From NCBI GenBank assembly GCA_964472305.1, contig CAYYJR010000022.1:3356-67355 (forward strand): a stretch of DNA of 64,000 nucleotides. Direction: 5' to 3'. The notes beneath the pieces are model-generated. The model made no database searches. It was not told the DNA's origin and saw only the letters and a program-made list of their open reading frames with translations. The position numbers and the translations under genes were made by a program. Shown here piece after piece: positions 8,726 through 17,356 of the stretch; the first letter of the stretch is position 1; each line of letters starts with the position of its first letter. The stretch comes from CAYYJR01 sp964472305 (lineage in GTDB: Bacteria; Armatimonadota; Hebobacteria; CAIYQO01).

Positions 8726-9337
8726 ATGAGCGATGCACGTCACGAGCACTACTATTCCGAGCAGCCGGAATCGACCAGCCAGCCGATCTGCTACGAGGAT
8801 ACCCTGCGCGGAATCCCGCTGCGCTTCTGGACCGACCACGGAGTTTTTTCACGCGGGCACACCGACCTGGGATCGCGCGAGTTGATCATGGCGATGGATG
8901 TTTCCGGGGCCGCACGCATCCTTGATTTGGGCTGCGGCTACGGCGTGGTCGGCATCGCGGCCGCGCGGCTGGCACCCGCGGCGCACGTGGTGCTCACCGA
9001 TCCCAACGCGCGCGCAATCGAGTTGGCGCAACGGAACCTGGCGACCAACCAGGTACGCAACGCGGAGGTGCGCCTGGGCGAGGATTATGCGCCGGTGGCC
9101 GGCGAGCAGTTCGATGTCATCCTCACCAATCCGCCTATTCGCGCCGGCAACACGGTGGTGTTCCGCCTCATTGCCGGCGCCATTGACCACCTGGCACCCG
9201 GCGGCCGCTTCTTCCTGGTCGCCCGCACCAAACAAGGCGCGAAAACCTTCGCCGCTGAAATGGCCCGCCACTTCGCCACCGTCACCCAGGTTGGACAGGG
9301 CAGCGGGTATCGGGTATATCGCGGTGTGAAAGGGTAA
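8726..9337 (+). CDS. Class I SAM-dependent methyltransferase, RsmC/RlmG-like
   Basis: A 203-residue methyltransferase. The SAM-binding motif is ILDLGCGYGVVGIAAA, and the catalytic NPPIRAGN is the N-P-P-[IF]-[HR]-x-G form typical of RsmC/RlmG enzymes that methylate guanine N2 in rRNA. Single-domain versions such as this are common outside gammaproteobacteria. The early segment YYSEQP...TLRGIPLRFWTDHGVFSRG also matches the family. The rRNA position modified cannot be told from sequence. Confidence 0.88.
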   Translation: MSDARHEHYYSEQPESTSQPICYEDTLRGIPLRFWTDHGVFSRGHTDLGSRELIMAMDVSGAARILDLGCGYGVVGIAAARLAPAAHVVLTDPNARAIELAQRNLATNQVRNAEVRLGEDYAPVAGEQFDVILTNPPIRAGNTVVFRLIAGAIDHLAPGGRFFLVARTKQGAKTFAAEMARHFATVTQVGQGSGYRVYRGVKG

Positions 9338-9380
9338 GTGCTGGGTGAGGCATCCTGCCTGCGAATCCATCACGAATCCC

Positions 9381-10205
9381 TCACAACCCCTCGTTCATGC
9401 TCCCGGTGCGGTAGCCTTGCAGGTCCAGCGTAACGTAGCGATACCCCAGTTCGCGCAGGCGGGCGGTGACGCGGGCGCGCGTGGCGGGTTCGACCAGGCG
9501 GACGATCTCCGCCGGGGCTACCTCAATGCGCGCCACTTCGCCATGATGGCGCACGCGCACCTGCGGGAAGCCCAGGTCACGGAGAAAATCTTCCGCCGCT
9601 TCGATGGTGGTCAGCGCGTCACGGGTGATGGGAGTGCCATAGGGAATACGCGAAGCCAGGCACGCGAACGACGGCTTGTCCCAGGTGGACAGCCCCAGTG
9701 CGCGCGACAATTCGCGCACTTCCGCCTTGGTCATCCCGATCTCCATCAGCGGACTGCGTACGCCTAATTCGCGTCCTGCCTGCTGGCCGGGCCGCCAATC
9801 ACCGACGTCGTCGGCGTTGTTGCCGTCCAGCACCGCCGCGTACCCCTGCTGTTGCGCCAGCGCGGTCAACCGCGAAAATAGGTCGGACTTGCAGAAGTAA
9901 CATCGGTTGCTCGGATTGGCCACATAGCGCGCATCCGCCATCTCCTCGCTGTGGACCACCATACAACGCGCGCCCAGTTCTTCCGCAAGTCGCGTTGCTT
10001 CCGCCAACTCGCGCGATGGATAGCTTTCCGAATCGCCGATCACCGCCAGCACGTGCTCCGATCCCAGCGTCTCCAGCGCGGCGCGCAACAGCAGCGTGCT
10101 GTCTACCCCGCCGGAAAAGGCCACCACCACGCGACCGAGTTCGTGAAAGATCGCCTGCAAGCGTAAATATTTCTCCTGCACCGTTGCCGAAAGCATTTGT
10201 GTCAT
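9381..10205 (-). CDS. larE: ATP-dependent sacrificial sulfur transferase LarE
   Basis: A 274-residue PP-loop ATPase. AFSGGVDSTLLLRAA is the pyrophosphate loop; NRCYFCKSDLF and KPSFACLASRIPYG carry the conserved cysteines. LarE supplies sulfur during assembly of the nickel-pincer nucleotide used by lactate racemase-type enzymes. The three cysteines suggest the multi-cysteine LarE type rather than the single sacrificial-cysteine type, an inference. No larA, larB or larC is nearby, so it is an orphan here. It converges with the methyltransferase gene. Confidence 0.9.
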   Translation of the reverse strand: MTQMLSATVQEKYLRLQAIFHELGRVVVAFSGGVDSTLLLRAALETLGSEHVLAVIGDSESYPSRELAEATRLAEELGARCMVVHSEEMADARYVANPSNRCYFCKSDLFSRLTALAQQQGYAAVLDGNNADDVGDWRPGQQAGRELGVRSPLMEIGMTKAEVRELSRALGLSTWDKPSFACLASRIPYGTPITRDALTTIEAAEDFLRDLGFPQVRVRHHGEVARIEVAPAEIVRLVEPATRARVTARLRELGYRYVTLDLQGYRTGSMNEGL

Positions 10206-10398
10206 CCTGGTTTCTCCCCCTCCCGCGAACTGACCCCTAATTTATCGCAATAGCCGGGTTTCGTCCAGTCCCAGCATGGCATGCATTACCGGTGCGCATA
10301 ACAGGACGATCACTTCACCCGCCTTGCCCAGGATGGCGGGATGGGGCAGGGGGTGAGGACCGCTCGTGGAAACGAAAGTTCTGAAAATGATAAAGGAG

Positions 10399-10427
10399 TG
10401 GTCAACTATTCGTTTTTATGGTATAAA
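10399..10427 (+). promoter_or_regulatory. Promoter of the MglA/roadblock operon
   Basis: TGGTCA at 10399-10404 and TATAAA at 10422-10427 are 17 bases apart, and TGG just before the -10 gives an extended -10. The predicted transcript would start near 10434, leaving a leader of about 140 bases before the ATG at 10577. Confidence 0.55.
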
Positions 10428-10460
10428 TGTGGAATAAATCAGCGAAAAGACGGAGAGACA

Positions 10461-10481
10461 GTTCAGGACGCCGTCCCGAAC
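10461..10481. promoter_or_regulatory. Dyad in the leader of the MglA/roadblock operon
   Basis: GTTCAGGACG and CGTCCCGAAC flank a single base, forming a near-perfect palindrome with one mismatch. It could be a regulator site or an RNA hairpin. I do not recognise a known riboswitch in the remaining leader sequence. The rest of the 10206-10576 gap shows no coding sequence I can support. Confidence 0.4.
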
Positions 10482-10576
10482 GGCAGTTCCGGATGCTGAT
10501 CGCTCCTGACTTCTCTTCCACCAGGAGGTCATGCGTTTCCGGCACATTGCCACGTTACAGCAGCAATTGATAAACT

Positions 10577-11596
10577 ATGGCAGCGTCCCAACCATCGTCA
10601 TCACATCAAGCTTTCGACGCGTTCCTGTTGCTCGTTCTGGGAGCGTTGCTCTTTGCGGGTGCTATCATCGGATGCATTCTGACACTCGTGATTCACGACA
10701 TCAAGGGGATACCAACATTGGATATAGCCCTCTGGGTTGTTGAAGGCATTCTGTACCTGGTCCTGGCCGCGACATTCGCCCGCCAGGCCGCCGGTGCTAT
10801 CGGCGGGTTATTCCTGGGGTTCGTCACCCGTCTGGTCGCCAGCACGCTCATCGCACTGCTTGCGCACAAGCCGGAAAGCATTATTGCGTTCGACGGGCAA
10901 AACTGGATGCTGCACGCGGTGGCGATTGTTGTCACCGCGCTGGCCTTTATCATCGTATATCGCCCCTGGCTGTCGAGCATGGCCAACGGGACGCGCCGCA
11001 GCACTCCCGCAGCGAAAACTTCTGCCGCCAGCAATGCGCCCGCGAAGCATGCGCCGGCCAAGGGCGGCAAAAATTCGCAGTTCAACTTCAATACGCGTCC
11101 CGCTGCCCCGGCACGCAACGCATCGTCCTCCACTCCCTACATGCCCGGCCCTCCGCTGGGCGGGGCGAACACGGGGGAAGGCGAAGACTTGCCACCCACC
11201 CACCTGCGCCCACCCGAAAACTTCACCCCCGTGCTCCCGCGCGAGGATGTGATCGGTGAAGTGACGGTTCCGGGCAGCATCATTTTGGAATCGGTGCCGG
11301 AGGCCAAGGGACTGATCACCGCCAGCACGCAGGCGCGTATCCGACTGGCATATATCGTGCCGCAGCTTTCACGCGGCACAGTGTGGCTCTTCTGGCAGCA
11401 GGTGTTCGAGCGCGGCGTGCCCAGCATGATGGGCGAACAGGTCTCGGACAGCGAGTTTCGCGGCCGCTGGATCGCCATCCCGCCGCGCTACTATGTCCCA
11501 CAGGTGCCGCGCGATGACTTCACTTCCGTGAAAACACCGCCCGCCTGGATGAATCTTCCTGAAGTACCGCAAGAGGCGGAAATCAAATTCCAGTAA
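10577..11596 (+). CDS. Membrane protein with cytoplasmic C-terminal domain, unknown family
   Basis: A 339-residue protein with about four membrane segments in residues 15-132, a low-complexity Ala/Lys/Pro linker (about 140-205) and a conserved-looking C-terminal domain of about 110 residues (REDVIGEVTVPG... to the end). I do not recognise the family. It is the first gene of a tight cluster, 16 bases before an MglA-like GTPase and followed by roadblock and DUF4388 genes, so a membrane partner or anchor for that GTPase module is a reasonable inference. No ribosome-binding site stands out before the ATG. Confidence 0.75.
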   Translation: MAASQPSSSHQAFDAFLLLVLGALLFAGAIIGCILTLVIHDIKGIPTLDIALWVVEGILYLVLAATFARQAAGAIGGLFLGFVTRLVASTLIALLAHKPESIIAFDGQNWMLHAVAIVVTALAFIIVYRPWLSSMANGTRRSTPAAKTSAASNAPAKHAPAKGGKNSQFNFNTRPAAPARNASSSTPYMPGPPLGGANTGEGEDLPPTHLRPPENFTPVLPREDVIGEVTVPGSIILESVPEAKGLITASTQARIRLAYIVPQLSRGTVWLFWQQVFERGVPSMMGEQVSDSEFRGRWIAIPPRYYVPQVPRDDFTSVKTPPAWMNLPEVPQEAEIKFQ

Positions 11597-11612
11597 GCAG
11601 CACCGGTGAGTT

Positions 11613-12218
11613 ATGGCACAGATCAATTACGCATCAAAAGAAATCAACTGCAAGATCGTGTATTACGGTCCGGGGATGTGCGGGAAAACCTCGAATCTGC
11701 AATACATCCACGCTCAGCCCTCCGCCAACAACCAGTGCGGCGAGTTGGTGTCGCTGGCGACGCCGGGCGAGCGCACGCTGTATTTTGACTTTTTGCCCGT
11801 GAAACTGGCGGAGATTAAAGGCTTCAGCGTCAAATTCGGCCTCTACACCGTGCCAGGCCAGGTGTTGTACAACGCCACGCGCAAGCTGGTGCTGCGCGGG
11901 GCGGACGGCATCGTCTTCGTCGCTGATTCGCAATGGGAGAAGATGCAGGAGAATATCGAAAGCCTGCAAAACCTGAAGGACAACCTTGTCGGCTACAATA
12001 CCCAACTCGAGAGCCTGCCCTATATTCTGCAGTACAACAAGCGGGATATGGCGGATATCGCTCCGGTCTGGTATCTGGATTACCTGTTGAACTCTGGAGG
12101 AGTCCCCGCCCTGGAAGCCGTCGCTATCGAGGGACAAGGGGTATACGAGACGCTGACGGCACTGTGTCGCTATGTCATGCGCGATCTGGTGAACCGGCTT
12201 GATACGGGAACATTCTAA
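11613..12218 (+). CDS. MglA-like small Ras-family GTPase
   Basis: A 201-residue GTPase. The P-loop is GPGMCGKTSN, the switch region carries YTVPGQVLYNATRK (TVPGQ is typical of bacterial MglA), and the guanine-specificity motif is YNKRD. MglA switches control polarity and gliding in Myxococcus, and relatives regulate surface motility, polarity or secretion elsewhere. The next gene encodes a roadblock/LC7 protein, the class to which the MglA GTPase-activating protein MglB belongs. The role in this organism is unknown. Confidence 0.93.
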   Translation: MAQINYASKEINCKIVYYGPGMCGKTSNLQYIHAQPSANNQCGELVSLATPGERTLYFDFLPVKLAEIKGFSVKFGLYTVPGQVLYNATRKLVLRGADGIVFVADSQWEKMQENIESLQNLKDNLVGYNTQLESLPYILQYNKRDMADIAPVWYLDYLLNSGGVPALEAVAIEGQGVYETLTALCRYVMRDLVNRLDTGTF

Positions 12219-12259
12219 CGCCATACCGGCGTATGCGACAACGTCTGTGAGGGACATCA

Positions 12260-12697
12260 GTGGAACTACAAGATCTGATACTTGAGCAAGAGGATGCCAC
12301 GCTCCTCGATCAGTGCCTGTCGCGCTTCATCGAGGATACCGGCGTGCGCGTTGCCGTGCTGATGGGACGGGACGGGTACCCATTGTCCAAACAGGGGGAA
12401 TCGGAAAAAACCGATATCGACAGCCTCTGCGCCTTGTCGGTGGGTGCCTTCGCGTCGTCGGAGGCGCTGGCGCGACTTAGCGGCGAAGAGACGTTCAACT
12501 CCATCTATCACCAGGGTGTCCGTTCGCATGTCTATATTTCATTGGTCGGCGATTCCCACCTCTTGCTGGCGGTTTTTGATTATAATGCCAGTGCACCGCT
12601 GGTCCGGTTGCAATCCCGGGTAACGGCGGAAAATATCGTCAGCATCCTGGCGCGCGCTTCCTCGCGGCCTCACACGCCGCGCACCGCCGCCGAATAA
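12260..12697 (+). CDS. Roadblock/LC7 domain protein (MglB-like)
   Basis: A 145-residue protein starting with GTG. The fold pattern GVRVAVLMGRDGYPLSKQG, followed by an Ala/Ser-rich helix and an HVYISLVGDSHLLLAVFD strand, is the roadblock/LC7 domain. Such proteins act as GTPase-activating or scaffold partners of MglA-type GTPases, and the GTPase gene ends 41 bases upstream. The last residues are a basic, probably disordered tail. Confidence 0.88.
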   Translation: MELQDLILEQEDATLLDQCLSRFIEDTGVRVAVLMGRDGYPLSKQGESEKTDIDSLCALSVGAFASSEALARLSGEETFNSIYHQGVRSHVYISLVGDSHLLLAVFDYNASAPLVRLQSRVTAENIVSILARASSRPHTPRTAAE

Positions 12698-12744
12698 CGT
12701 GAACTCCCGGCACGACCATCCACCGGGGACATAAAGGAAACACC

Positions 12745-13338
12745 ATGGCAGTCAAAGGTTCGTTTAAGGATATTTCGTTTGTCGAGTTGTTGCAATTGAT
12801 GCAGTTGTCGCGCAAAACAGGCCGCATCGAAATCAACAGCGATAAGAAGTGGGCGATGGTCGTCATTCGCGAAGGCACCGTCTGGCACGTAGAGCCGCGT
12901 GGCTTTCAAGGCGCGTCGCCGGATGAGGTGATCTACTCGCTGGTCAGCCTGCAGGACGGCACCTTCATCTTCCAGCGCGTGCAGGTGTTGCCGACGCTGG
13001 AGCGGACGGTGAACCAGAGCACGGAAAGCCTGATTATGGAAGGCACCAAACGCCTTGATGATGAAAGCGCGGTCGCCAGCGAGATCGGACAGGATTCCGC
13101 GCAGGTGAATTACGTGCTCAAGCTGAAGCCGGGCGCGGAGGCGAAGGTACGCTACGTGCCGCAGAATGTAAAAAAGGTGTTGCAGGCCATCGACGGCAGC
13201 CGCAACCTGGCCGAAGTCGTCAAACTGAGCCAGCTCGACGGCACCCAGGCCGGGCAGATCATCAAAGAACTGATCAACCACGGCATCCTGGAAGCAGTCG
13301 AGCCGCCGAAGCCGGGCGAAGCCGCACCCTCAGCCTGA
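12745..13338 (+). CDS. DUF4388 (PATAN-type) domain protein
   Basis: A 197-residue protein. Residues 1-100 match DUF4388: MAVKGSFKDISFVELLQLM, then RKTGRIEI and a DGTFIFQR strand. A C-terminal winged-helix-like segment follows (IDGSRNLAEVVKLSQLDG with IKELINHGILE). DUF4388 domains are common in bacteria that use MglA/roadblock modules and two-component systems and are thought to mediate protein interactions. It is the last gene of the operon, which ends at the terminator at 13359. Confidence 0.88.
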   Translation: MAVKGSFKDISFVELLQLMQLSRKTGRIEINSDKKWAMVVIREGTVWHVEPRGFQGASPDEVIYSLVSLQDGTFIFQRVQVLPTLERTVNQSTESLIMEGTKRLDDESAVASEIGQDSAQVNYVLKLKPGAEAKVRYVPQNVKKVLQAIDGSRNLAEVVKLSQLDGTQAGQIIKELINHGILEAVEPPKPGEAAPSA

Positions 13339-13358
13339 ACGCCAACGATTTTTACGCG

Positions 13359-13391
13359 CCGCGGGGCGGGCACCTGGTGCCCGCCCCGCGG
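13359..13391. terminator. Perfect bidirectional hairpin terminator
   Basis: A 13-base perfect stem (CCGCGGGGCGGGC with its complement) encloses a 7-base loop that can itself extend the pairing. A short T tract lies just upstream and GTGTGTTT downstream. It lies between the convergent DUF4388 and isomerase genes and probably serves both. Confidence 0.85.
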
Positions 13392-13414
13392 TGTGTTTAC
13401 GCCTCTCAGCCCGC

Positions 13415-14911
13415 TTATTTCACCCGTTCCCAGATCGGGGTGATGCGGCGCTCGGCGGCTTCACCCACCACCACCGGGGTGACGCCGGCCATCTCGCACG
13501 CCTGCACCAGCGGACGCACCAGGTCGCCCGGCGCCGCCTGAATGTGGTTAGCCGGGAAGAGCTGCACAAACTCTTCGAACGATCCCTGCAGTTTGGCATG
13601 TACGTGCGGCCAGGTGGGGGTGGTCTGCTCGTTGATCGCCTTGCGCTCTGCTGCCGGCAGTTCCAGCACGTCGCCCAGCGTGATATACATGAACGGCTTG
13701 GCGTCGTAGAAGCCCAGGCGGGCAAAAGTCATCTGGCCGCCTTTGGCATCGAACTCCACCGACGCGCCACCCGCTTTGAAGTAATACTTCAGCGCCGGCC
13801 ACAGGCTGATCTTGCTGAAGTTGACCTGGGGATCGTAACTGCGCTCGGCATACCAGCTCGCATGGTTGCCGGAGTTGCAGAAATCCCAGATGCCCAGCTC
13901 GGGCAGATACAGGCGCACATCCATGAACAGGATGGGTAGCCCGCCGGTGATGTATTTCAGCAACTGCATGGTGATCGCCGCGTTGCTGTCCGCCTCGGTA
14001 GAGCAGACCATCGTCTCTTTCGGCCCGTTCCAGTCATACGGGTCGTTCATCACCATCTCCGGGATGTCGCCCAGCGTGTAATTTTCCGTCAGTTCGCGCT
14101 GGCCTTTCAAGCCGCACATGTTGAAGTCGTACTCTTCGTTGAGCTGCTTCATGGCCAGGTAGATGCGAATCTGACGGCCCAGCGTCTCCGCGGTGAGCAT
14201 CTCGTTATCCCAGTGAATGCGGTCGCCGATCATCTCCTTGAACCACTGCAACCCCTTGTCTACTTCGCGCTGCGGCAACGACTCGGCGATCTTCACCAGT
14301 TGATACTGGTCGATGGAATAGAGCGCGGTGCCGAAGGTTTTCTGTGTTTCCATCATGTGGAAATAGCCGGTTTCCATGCCCATCGAATGACCGCCGTACA
14401 TGCCGTAGACTTCATTCTTCATGTTGCTGATGGCCTGCGCGGCGCGAATCCAATCGGTCACCTTGGCCATGGTGTTCGGTTCGCCGATGTCGCCGACAAT
14501 GCGGTGGGTGCGCAGTCCACTCTGGCGCAGCGCGCCGTCGGTGGCCAGCAGGCCCACGTTGCCGGGATACTGACCGTTGTTGTTGGATAGCGACAGGATC
14601 GGCTTGTCCTTGCCCACGGTGTTGATGAACGGCATGGACAGGTAGGGGTAATCCCATACGTTATAGCACATGATAATGGAGCGACAGCCAGCGCGGACCA
14701 GTTCCTCGCCCACTTCGCGCGCCACGCGCGGGCTGTAGATGGTCTTCGACCCGATCACGATCTCAGGCGTGGTGCCGTCCACGGTCTTGATCAGCGGGCG
14801 AATGGCATCGACCCACTGTTGCACGACGGCCATATTCTCTTCGTTGTTCACCTTGAAGACATGCGGGCGCTCGTCATTCAGCATGGCGATGCCAATTGGG
14901 GTACTGCGCAT
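13415..14911 (-). CDS. L-fucose/L-arabinose isomerase family protein
   Basis: A 498-residue protein of the FucI fold family, which isomerises aldoses to ketoses with a divalent metal. The metal-site region CSTEADSNAAITMQLL followed by GGLPILFMDVR carries the conserved Glu and Asp, and FCNSGNHASWY supplies a late His. The ATG at 14911 follows AGGAGGAAATATC, an excellent ribosome-binding site, so the in-frame extension to 15082 is rejected. The substrate is uncertain (L-fucose, D-arabinose or another sugar). No kinase or aldolase of a fucose pathway is adjacent. Confidence 0.88.
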   Translation of the reverse strand: MRSTPIGIAMLNDERPHVFKVNNEENMAVVQQWVDAIRPLIKTVDGTTPEIVIGSKTIYSPRVAREVGEELVRAGCRSIIMCYNVWDYPYLSMPFINTVGKDKPILSLSNNNGQYPGNVGLLATDGALRQSGLRTHRIVGDIGEPNTMAKVTDWIRAAQAISNMKNEVYGMYGGHSMGMETGYFHMMETQKTFGTALYSIDQYQLVKIAESLPQREVDKGLQWFKEMIGDRIHWDNEMLTAETLGRQIRIYLAMKQLNEEYDFNMCGLKGQRELTENYTLGDIPEMVMNDPYDWNGPKETMVCSTEADSNAAITMQLLKYITGGLPILFMDVRLYLPELGIWDFCNSGNHASWYAERSYDPQVNFSKISLWPALKYYFKAGGASVEFDAKGGQMTFARLGFYDAKPFMYITLGDVLELPAAERKAINEQTTPTWPHVHAKLQGSFEEFVQLFPANHIQAAPGDLVRPLVQACEMAGVTPVVVGEAAERRITPIWERVK

Positions 14912-15108
14912 GATATTTCCTCCTGCACGGGTATGTGACGATGTTTCGGCGCGTGAACGCGCTCCCCTACGCATTACGACGGCCTGCCGCATTTTCCTTC
15001 TTCCTGCCGGGGCTTTCTCGCCTTCTTCGCGCCATGCGCGAAAAGGACCACCCCGGATCGGTGTAGAACAAGGAACAGGCATTGCACCGCCAGTCAGGAT
15101 GCTTCATC

Positions 15109-15438
15109 ATGCACACGATCGGGCTGCTGCTCATCTCGAATATCTTTATGACCTTCGCCTGGTACGGGCACCTGAAATTCAAGCAGTTCCCGCTGTGGCA
15201 GGTCATCCTCGTCAGTTGGCTCATCGCCTTCGCGGAGTATTGTTTTCAGGTGCCGGCCAATCGCATCGGCCACCAGTATTTCACGGCGGCACAGTTGAAA
15301 ACGATCCAGGAAGTGATCACGCTGGTCGTGTTCGGCGCCTTTTCGGTATGCTACCTGCACGAGGAATTGAAATGGAACTTTCTAGCCGGTGGTGTCTGCA
15401 TTATCGCGGCAGTGTTTTTTATCTTCCATAAATGGTAA
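15109..15438 (+). CDS. DMT-family protein (DUF486)
   Basis: A 109-residue membrane protein with four predicted helices. The motifs FMTFAWYGHLKF and AEYCFQVPANRIGH are the hallmark of DUF486, a small family related to drug/metabolite transporters. The function is unknown. The ATG at 15109 has a plausible AGGAT site; a TTG at 15082 is a less likely alternative. It is divergent from the isomerase gene. Confidence 0.88.
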   Translation: MHTIGLLLISNIFMTFAWYGHLKFKQFPLWQVILVSWLIAFAEYCFQVPANRIGHQYFTAAQLKTIQEVITLVVFGAFSVCYLHEELKWNFLAGGVCIIAAVFFIFHKW

Positions 15439-15476
15439 GATCACGTCGTTATTCCGTATCCGAGGGGTAGCCTGTC

Positions 15477-16517
15477 ATGGAGATTACGCTTGGCCAGTTG
15501 GCTGTACACCTGGGGGGGGTGCTGTTGGGCGGCGGCGCCGACGCACTGGTGACCGGCGCAGCCGGCCTCGATACCGTCGCGGAAGAGCAGGTCACCTATG
15601 TGCTGTCCGAGCGCTTGCTGCCTGAAGCGGAGGCGACGCCGGCGCTGGCTGTCATTGCCCCCGCGTCCATCACGGAATCCGATAAACCGCTGATACAGGT
15701 TGCCGATCCCCGCGCGGCGTTCCTGCGCACGCTGGCGTTCTTCGATTGGCGCCGGCCGCCAATGCCCGGCATCGATCTCTCCGCCATCGTGGCGAAATCG
15801 GCTGCCATCCACGCCCATGCCTATGTCGGTCCGCTGGCCACCGTCGGTGAAGGCGCGCGCATCGGCGATGGCTGCGTCATTTATCCGCATGCGGTGATCG
15901 GCGATCACGTGGAAATCGGGCCCGGCAGCATTGTCTATGGCGGCGCGGTCATCTATCCCCGCTGCACGCTGGGCCAGCGAGTGATCGTGCATGCCGGCAC
16001 GGTGATCGGCGCGGACGGTCTTGGCTTTCACCCCGGCCCGCAGGGATGGGATAAGGTACCGCACCTCGGCACGGTGGTGATCGAGGACGACGTGGAGATC
16101 GGCGCCAACGTGACCATCGACCGCGCGGTGAGCGGGCAGACGGTGATCGGCACCGGCACGAAGATCGACAACCTGGTGCATATCGCCCATAACGTCAAGA
16201 TTGGACCGCGCTGCCTGATCATCGCCCAGGTCGGTATCGCCGGCAGCTCGGTGTTGGAAGAAGACGTCATCCTTGCCGGCCAGGTGGGAGTGAACGACCA
16301 CACCCGCATCGGCGCCGGGGCGCGTGCCGCCGTGCGCGCCGGCATCACCCGCGACGTGCCCGCCGGCGCCACCGTTTCGGGCTTCCCCGCCCAGTCACAC
16401 CGCGACGAGCTTCGCCAGGAAGCCGTCCTGCGCCGTGCGCCCGAACTGGTGGAAACCATCCGCCGCCTGGAACAACGCGTGGCGGAACTGGAAAAACAGC
16501 GATCAGACCTCGGGTGA
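15477..16517 (+). CDS. lpxD: UDP-3-O-acylglucosamine N-acyltransferase
   Basis: A 346-residue enzyme of lipid A synthesis that adds the second acyl chain to UDP-3-O-acylglucosamine. An N-terminal uridine-binding domain (about 1-100) is followed by many hexapeptide repeats forming a left-handed beta-helix (GARIGDGCVIYPHAVIGDH and onward), the catalytic-region HIAHNVKIG and a C-terminal coiled coil. Its presence implies a lipopolysaccharide outer membrane. The other lpx genes are not in this window, which is unusual compared with proteobacterial lpxD-fabZ-lpxA-lpxB clusters. Confidence 0.94.
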   Translation: MEITLGQLAVHLGGVLLGGGADALVTGAAGLDTVAEEQVTYVLSERLLPEAEATPALAVIAPASITESDKPLIQVADPRAAFLRTLAFFDWRRPPMPGIDLSAIVAKSAAIHAHAYVGPLATVGEGARIGDGCVIYPHAVIGDHVEIGPGSIVYGGAVIYPRCTLGQRVIVHAGTVIGADGLGFHPGPQGWDKVPHLGTVVIEDDVEIGANVTIDRAVSGQTVIGTGTKIDNLVHIAHNVKIGPRCLIIAQVGIAGSSVLEEDVILAGQVGVNDHTRIGAGARAAVRAGITRDVPAGATVSGFPAQSHRDELRQEAVLRRAPELVETIRRLEQRVAELEKQRSDLG

Positions 16518-16531
16518 ATCGGAGGTACTGC

Positions 16532-17356
16532 ATGGACGAGCAGGTACAGGAGGCGCCGGAGGCGCGCGTCTCGTTTTTCACGCTCAACCCGCGCAAGATT
16601 GGGCGCTCGCGGCTGTTGCGGGCGCTGCTGATCGGACTGGTCATCGTCACCATCAGTTGCGTGCCGGTGTGGCGACTCGGCTGGTATTACCCGCTCTATA
16701 GCATGCGTGCGTTCTTCCCCGTCCTCGATACGCGCTGGCATCCGCGCGCGGCCTGGCACTGGATCGACGGGCGCGAAATCCGCATCTACGGCGCGCCCGA
16801 GGTGGGTTCCGGCGAGGTGGAAGAGATTCGCCAGGGCGTGCAGGCGCTGGTGGATGACCTCAAGCTGGATTTCACCGTGCGCGTGCTGCCGATGCCGCCG
16901 GCGGTGTTGAAGGCATACCGGCAGAGCCTGCTGCCGCGCAAGGATATCTCGCTCGCAGCCGCGGATATCAGCTTCGCGCGGCTGGAATCGCGGCTGATCG
17001 AACTGCGCGCGGGCGATCCGCACGCCGACATGCTGGTGGTGAATGCGCCATTGAAGGAATGCGGGTGGGCGCACGGCATGGCCACTTTCACCAGCGGCGT
17101 GGCGGTGCTGGAAGCGAGCAACGCCTGTTTCCACCTCGGCAAACATGAAACCGGCCACCTGCTCGGCTACCTGTATCACGACAATCTGCCGTTCTGCGTC
17201 ATCGGTTATCCATGGGAAGGCTCGCTCATGACCCGCGACACGTTGATGATGCTCTACAGCCCGAGTTGCGAGTTGTCGCCCCGTGCCCGCGATGCGCTGA
17301 CCTGTTTCTGGCAAGGCCTCGAACACCGGTCTGGGAAACCGTTTTTCAGGAAATGA
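16532..17356 (+). CDS. Membrane-anchored metzincin-like metalloprotease
   Basis: A 274-residue protein with one membrane segment near residues 30-50. The zinc motif is HETGHLLGYLYH (H-E-x-x-H-x-x-G-x-x-x-H), followed about 20 residues later by MTRDTLMMLYSP, a possible Met-turn. The central part (about residues 75-120) resembles archaemetzincin-type proteins. Standard metzincins have two residues between Gly and the third His; here there are three. The ATG at 16532 follows a GGAGG site, 15 bases after the lpxD stop. The peptidase assignment is probable; the substrate is unknown. Confidence 0.72.
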   Translation: MDEQVQEAPEARVSFFTLNPRKIGRSRLLRALLIGLVIVTISCVPVWRLGWYYPLYSMRAFFPVLDTRWHPRAAWHWIDGREIRIYGAPEVGSGEVEEIRQGVQALVDDLKLDFTVRVLPMPPAVLKAYRQSLLPRKDISLAAADISFARLESRLIELRAGDPHADMLVVNAPLKECGWAHGMATFTSGVAVLEASNACFHLGKHETGHLLGYLYHDNLPFCVIGYPWEGSLMTRDTLMMLYSPSCELSPRARDALTCFWQGLEHRSGKPFFRK

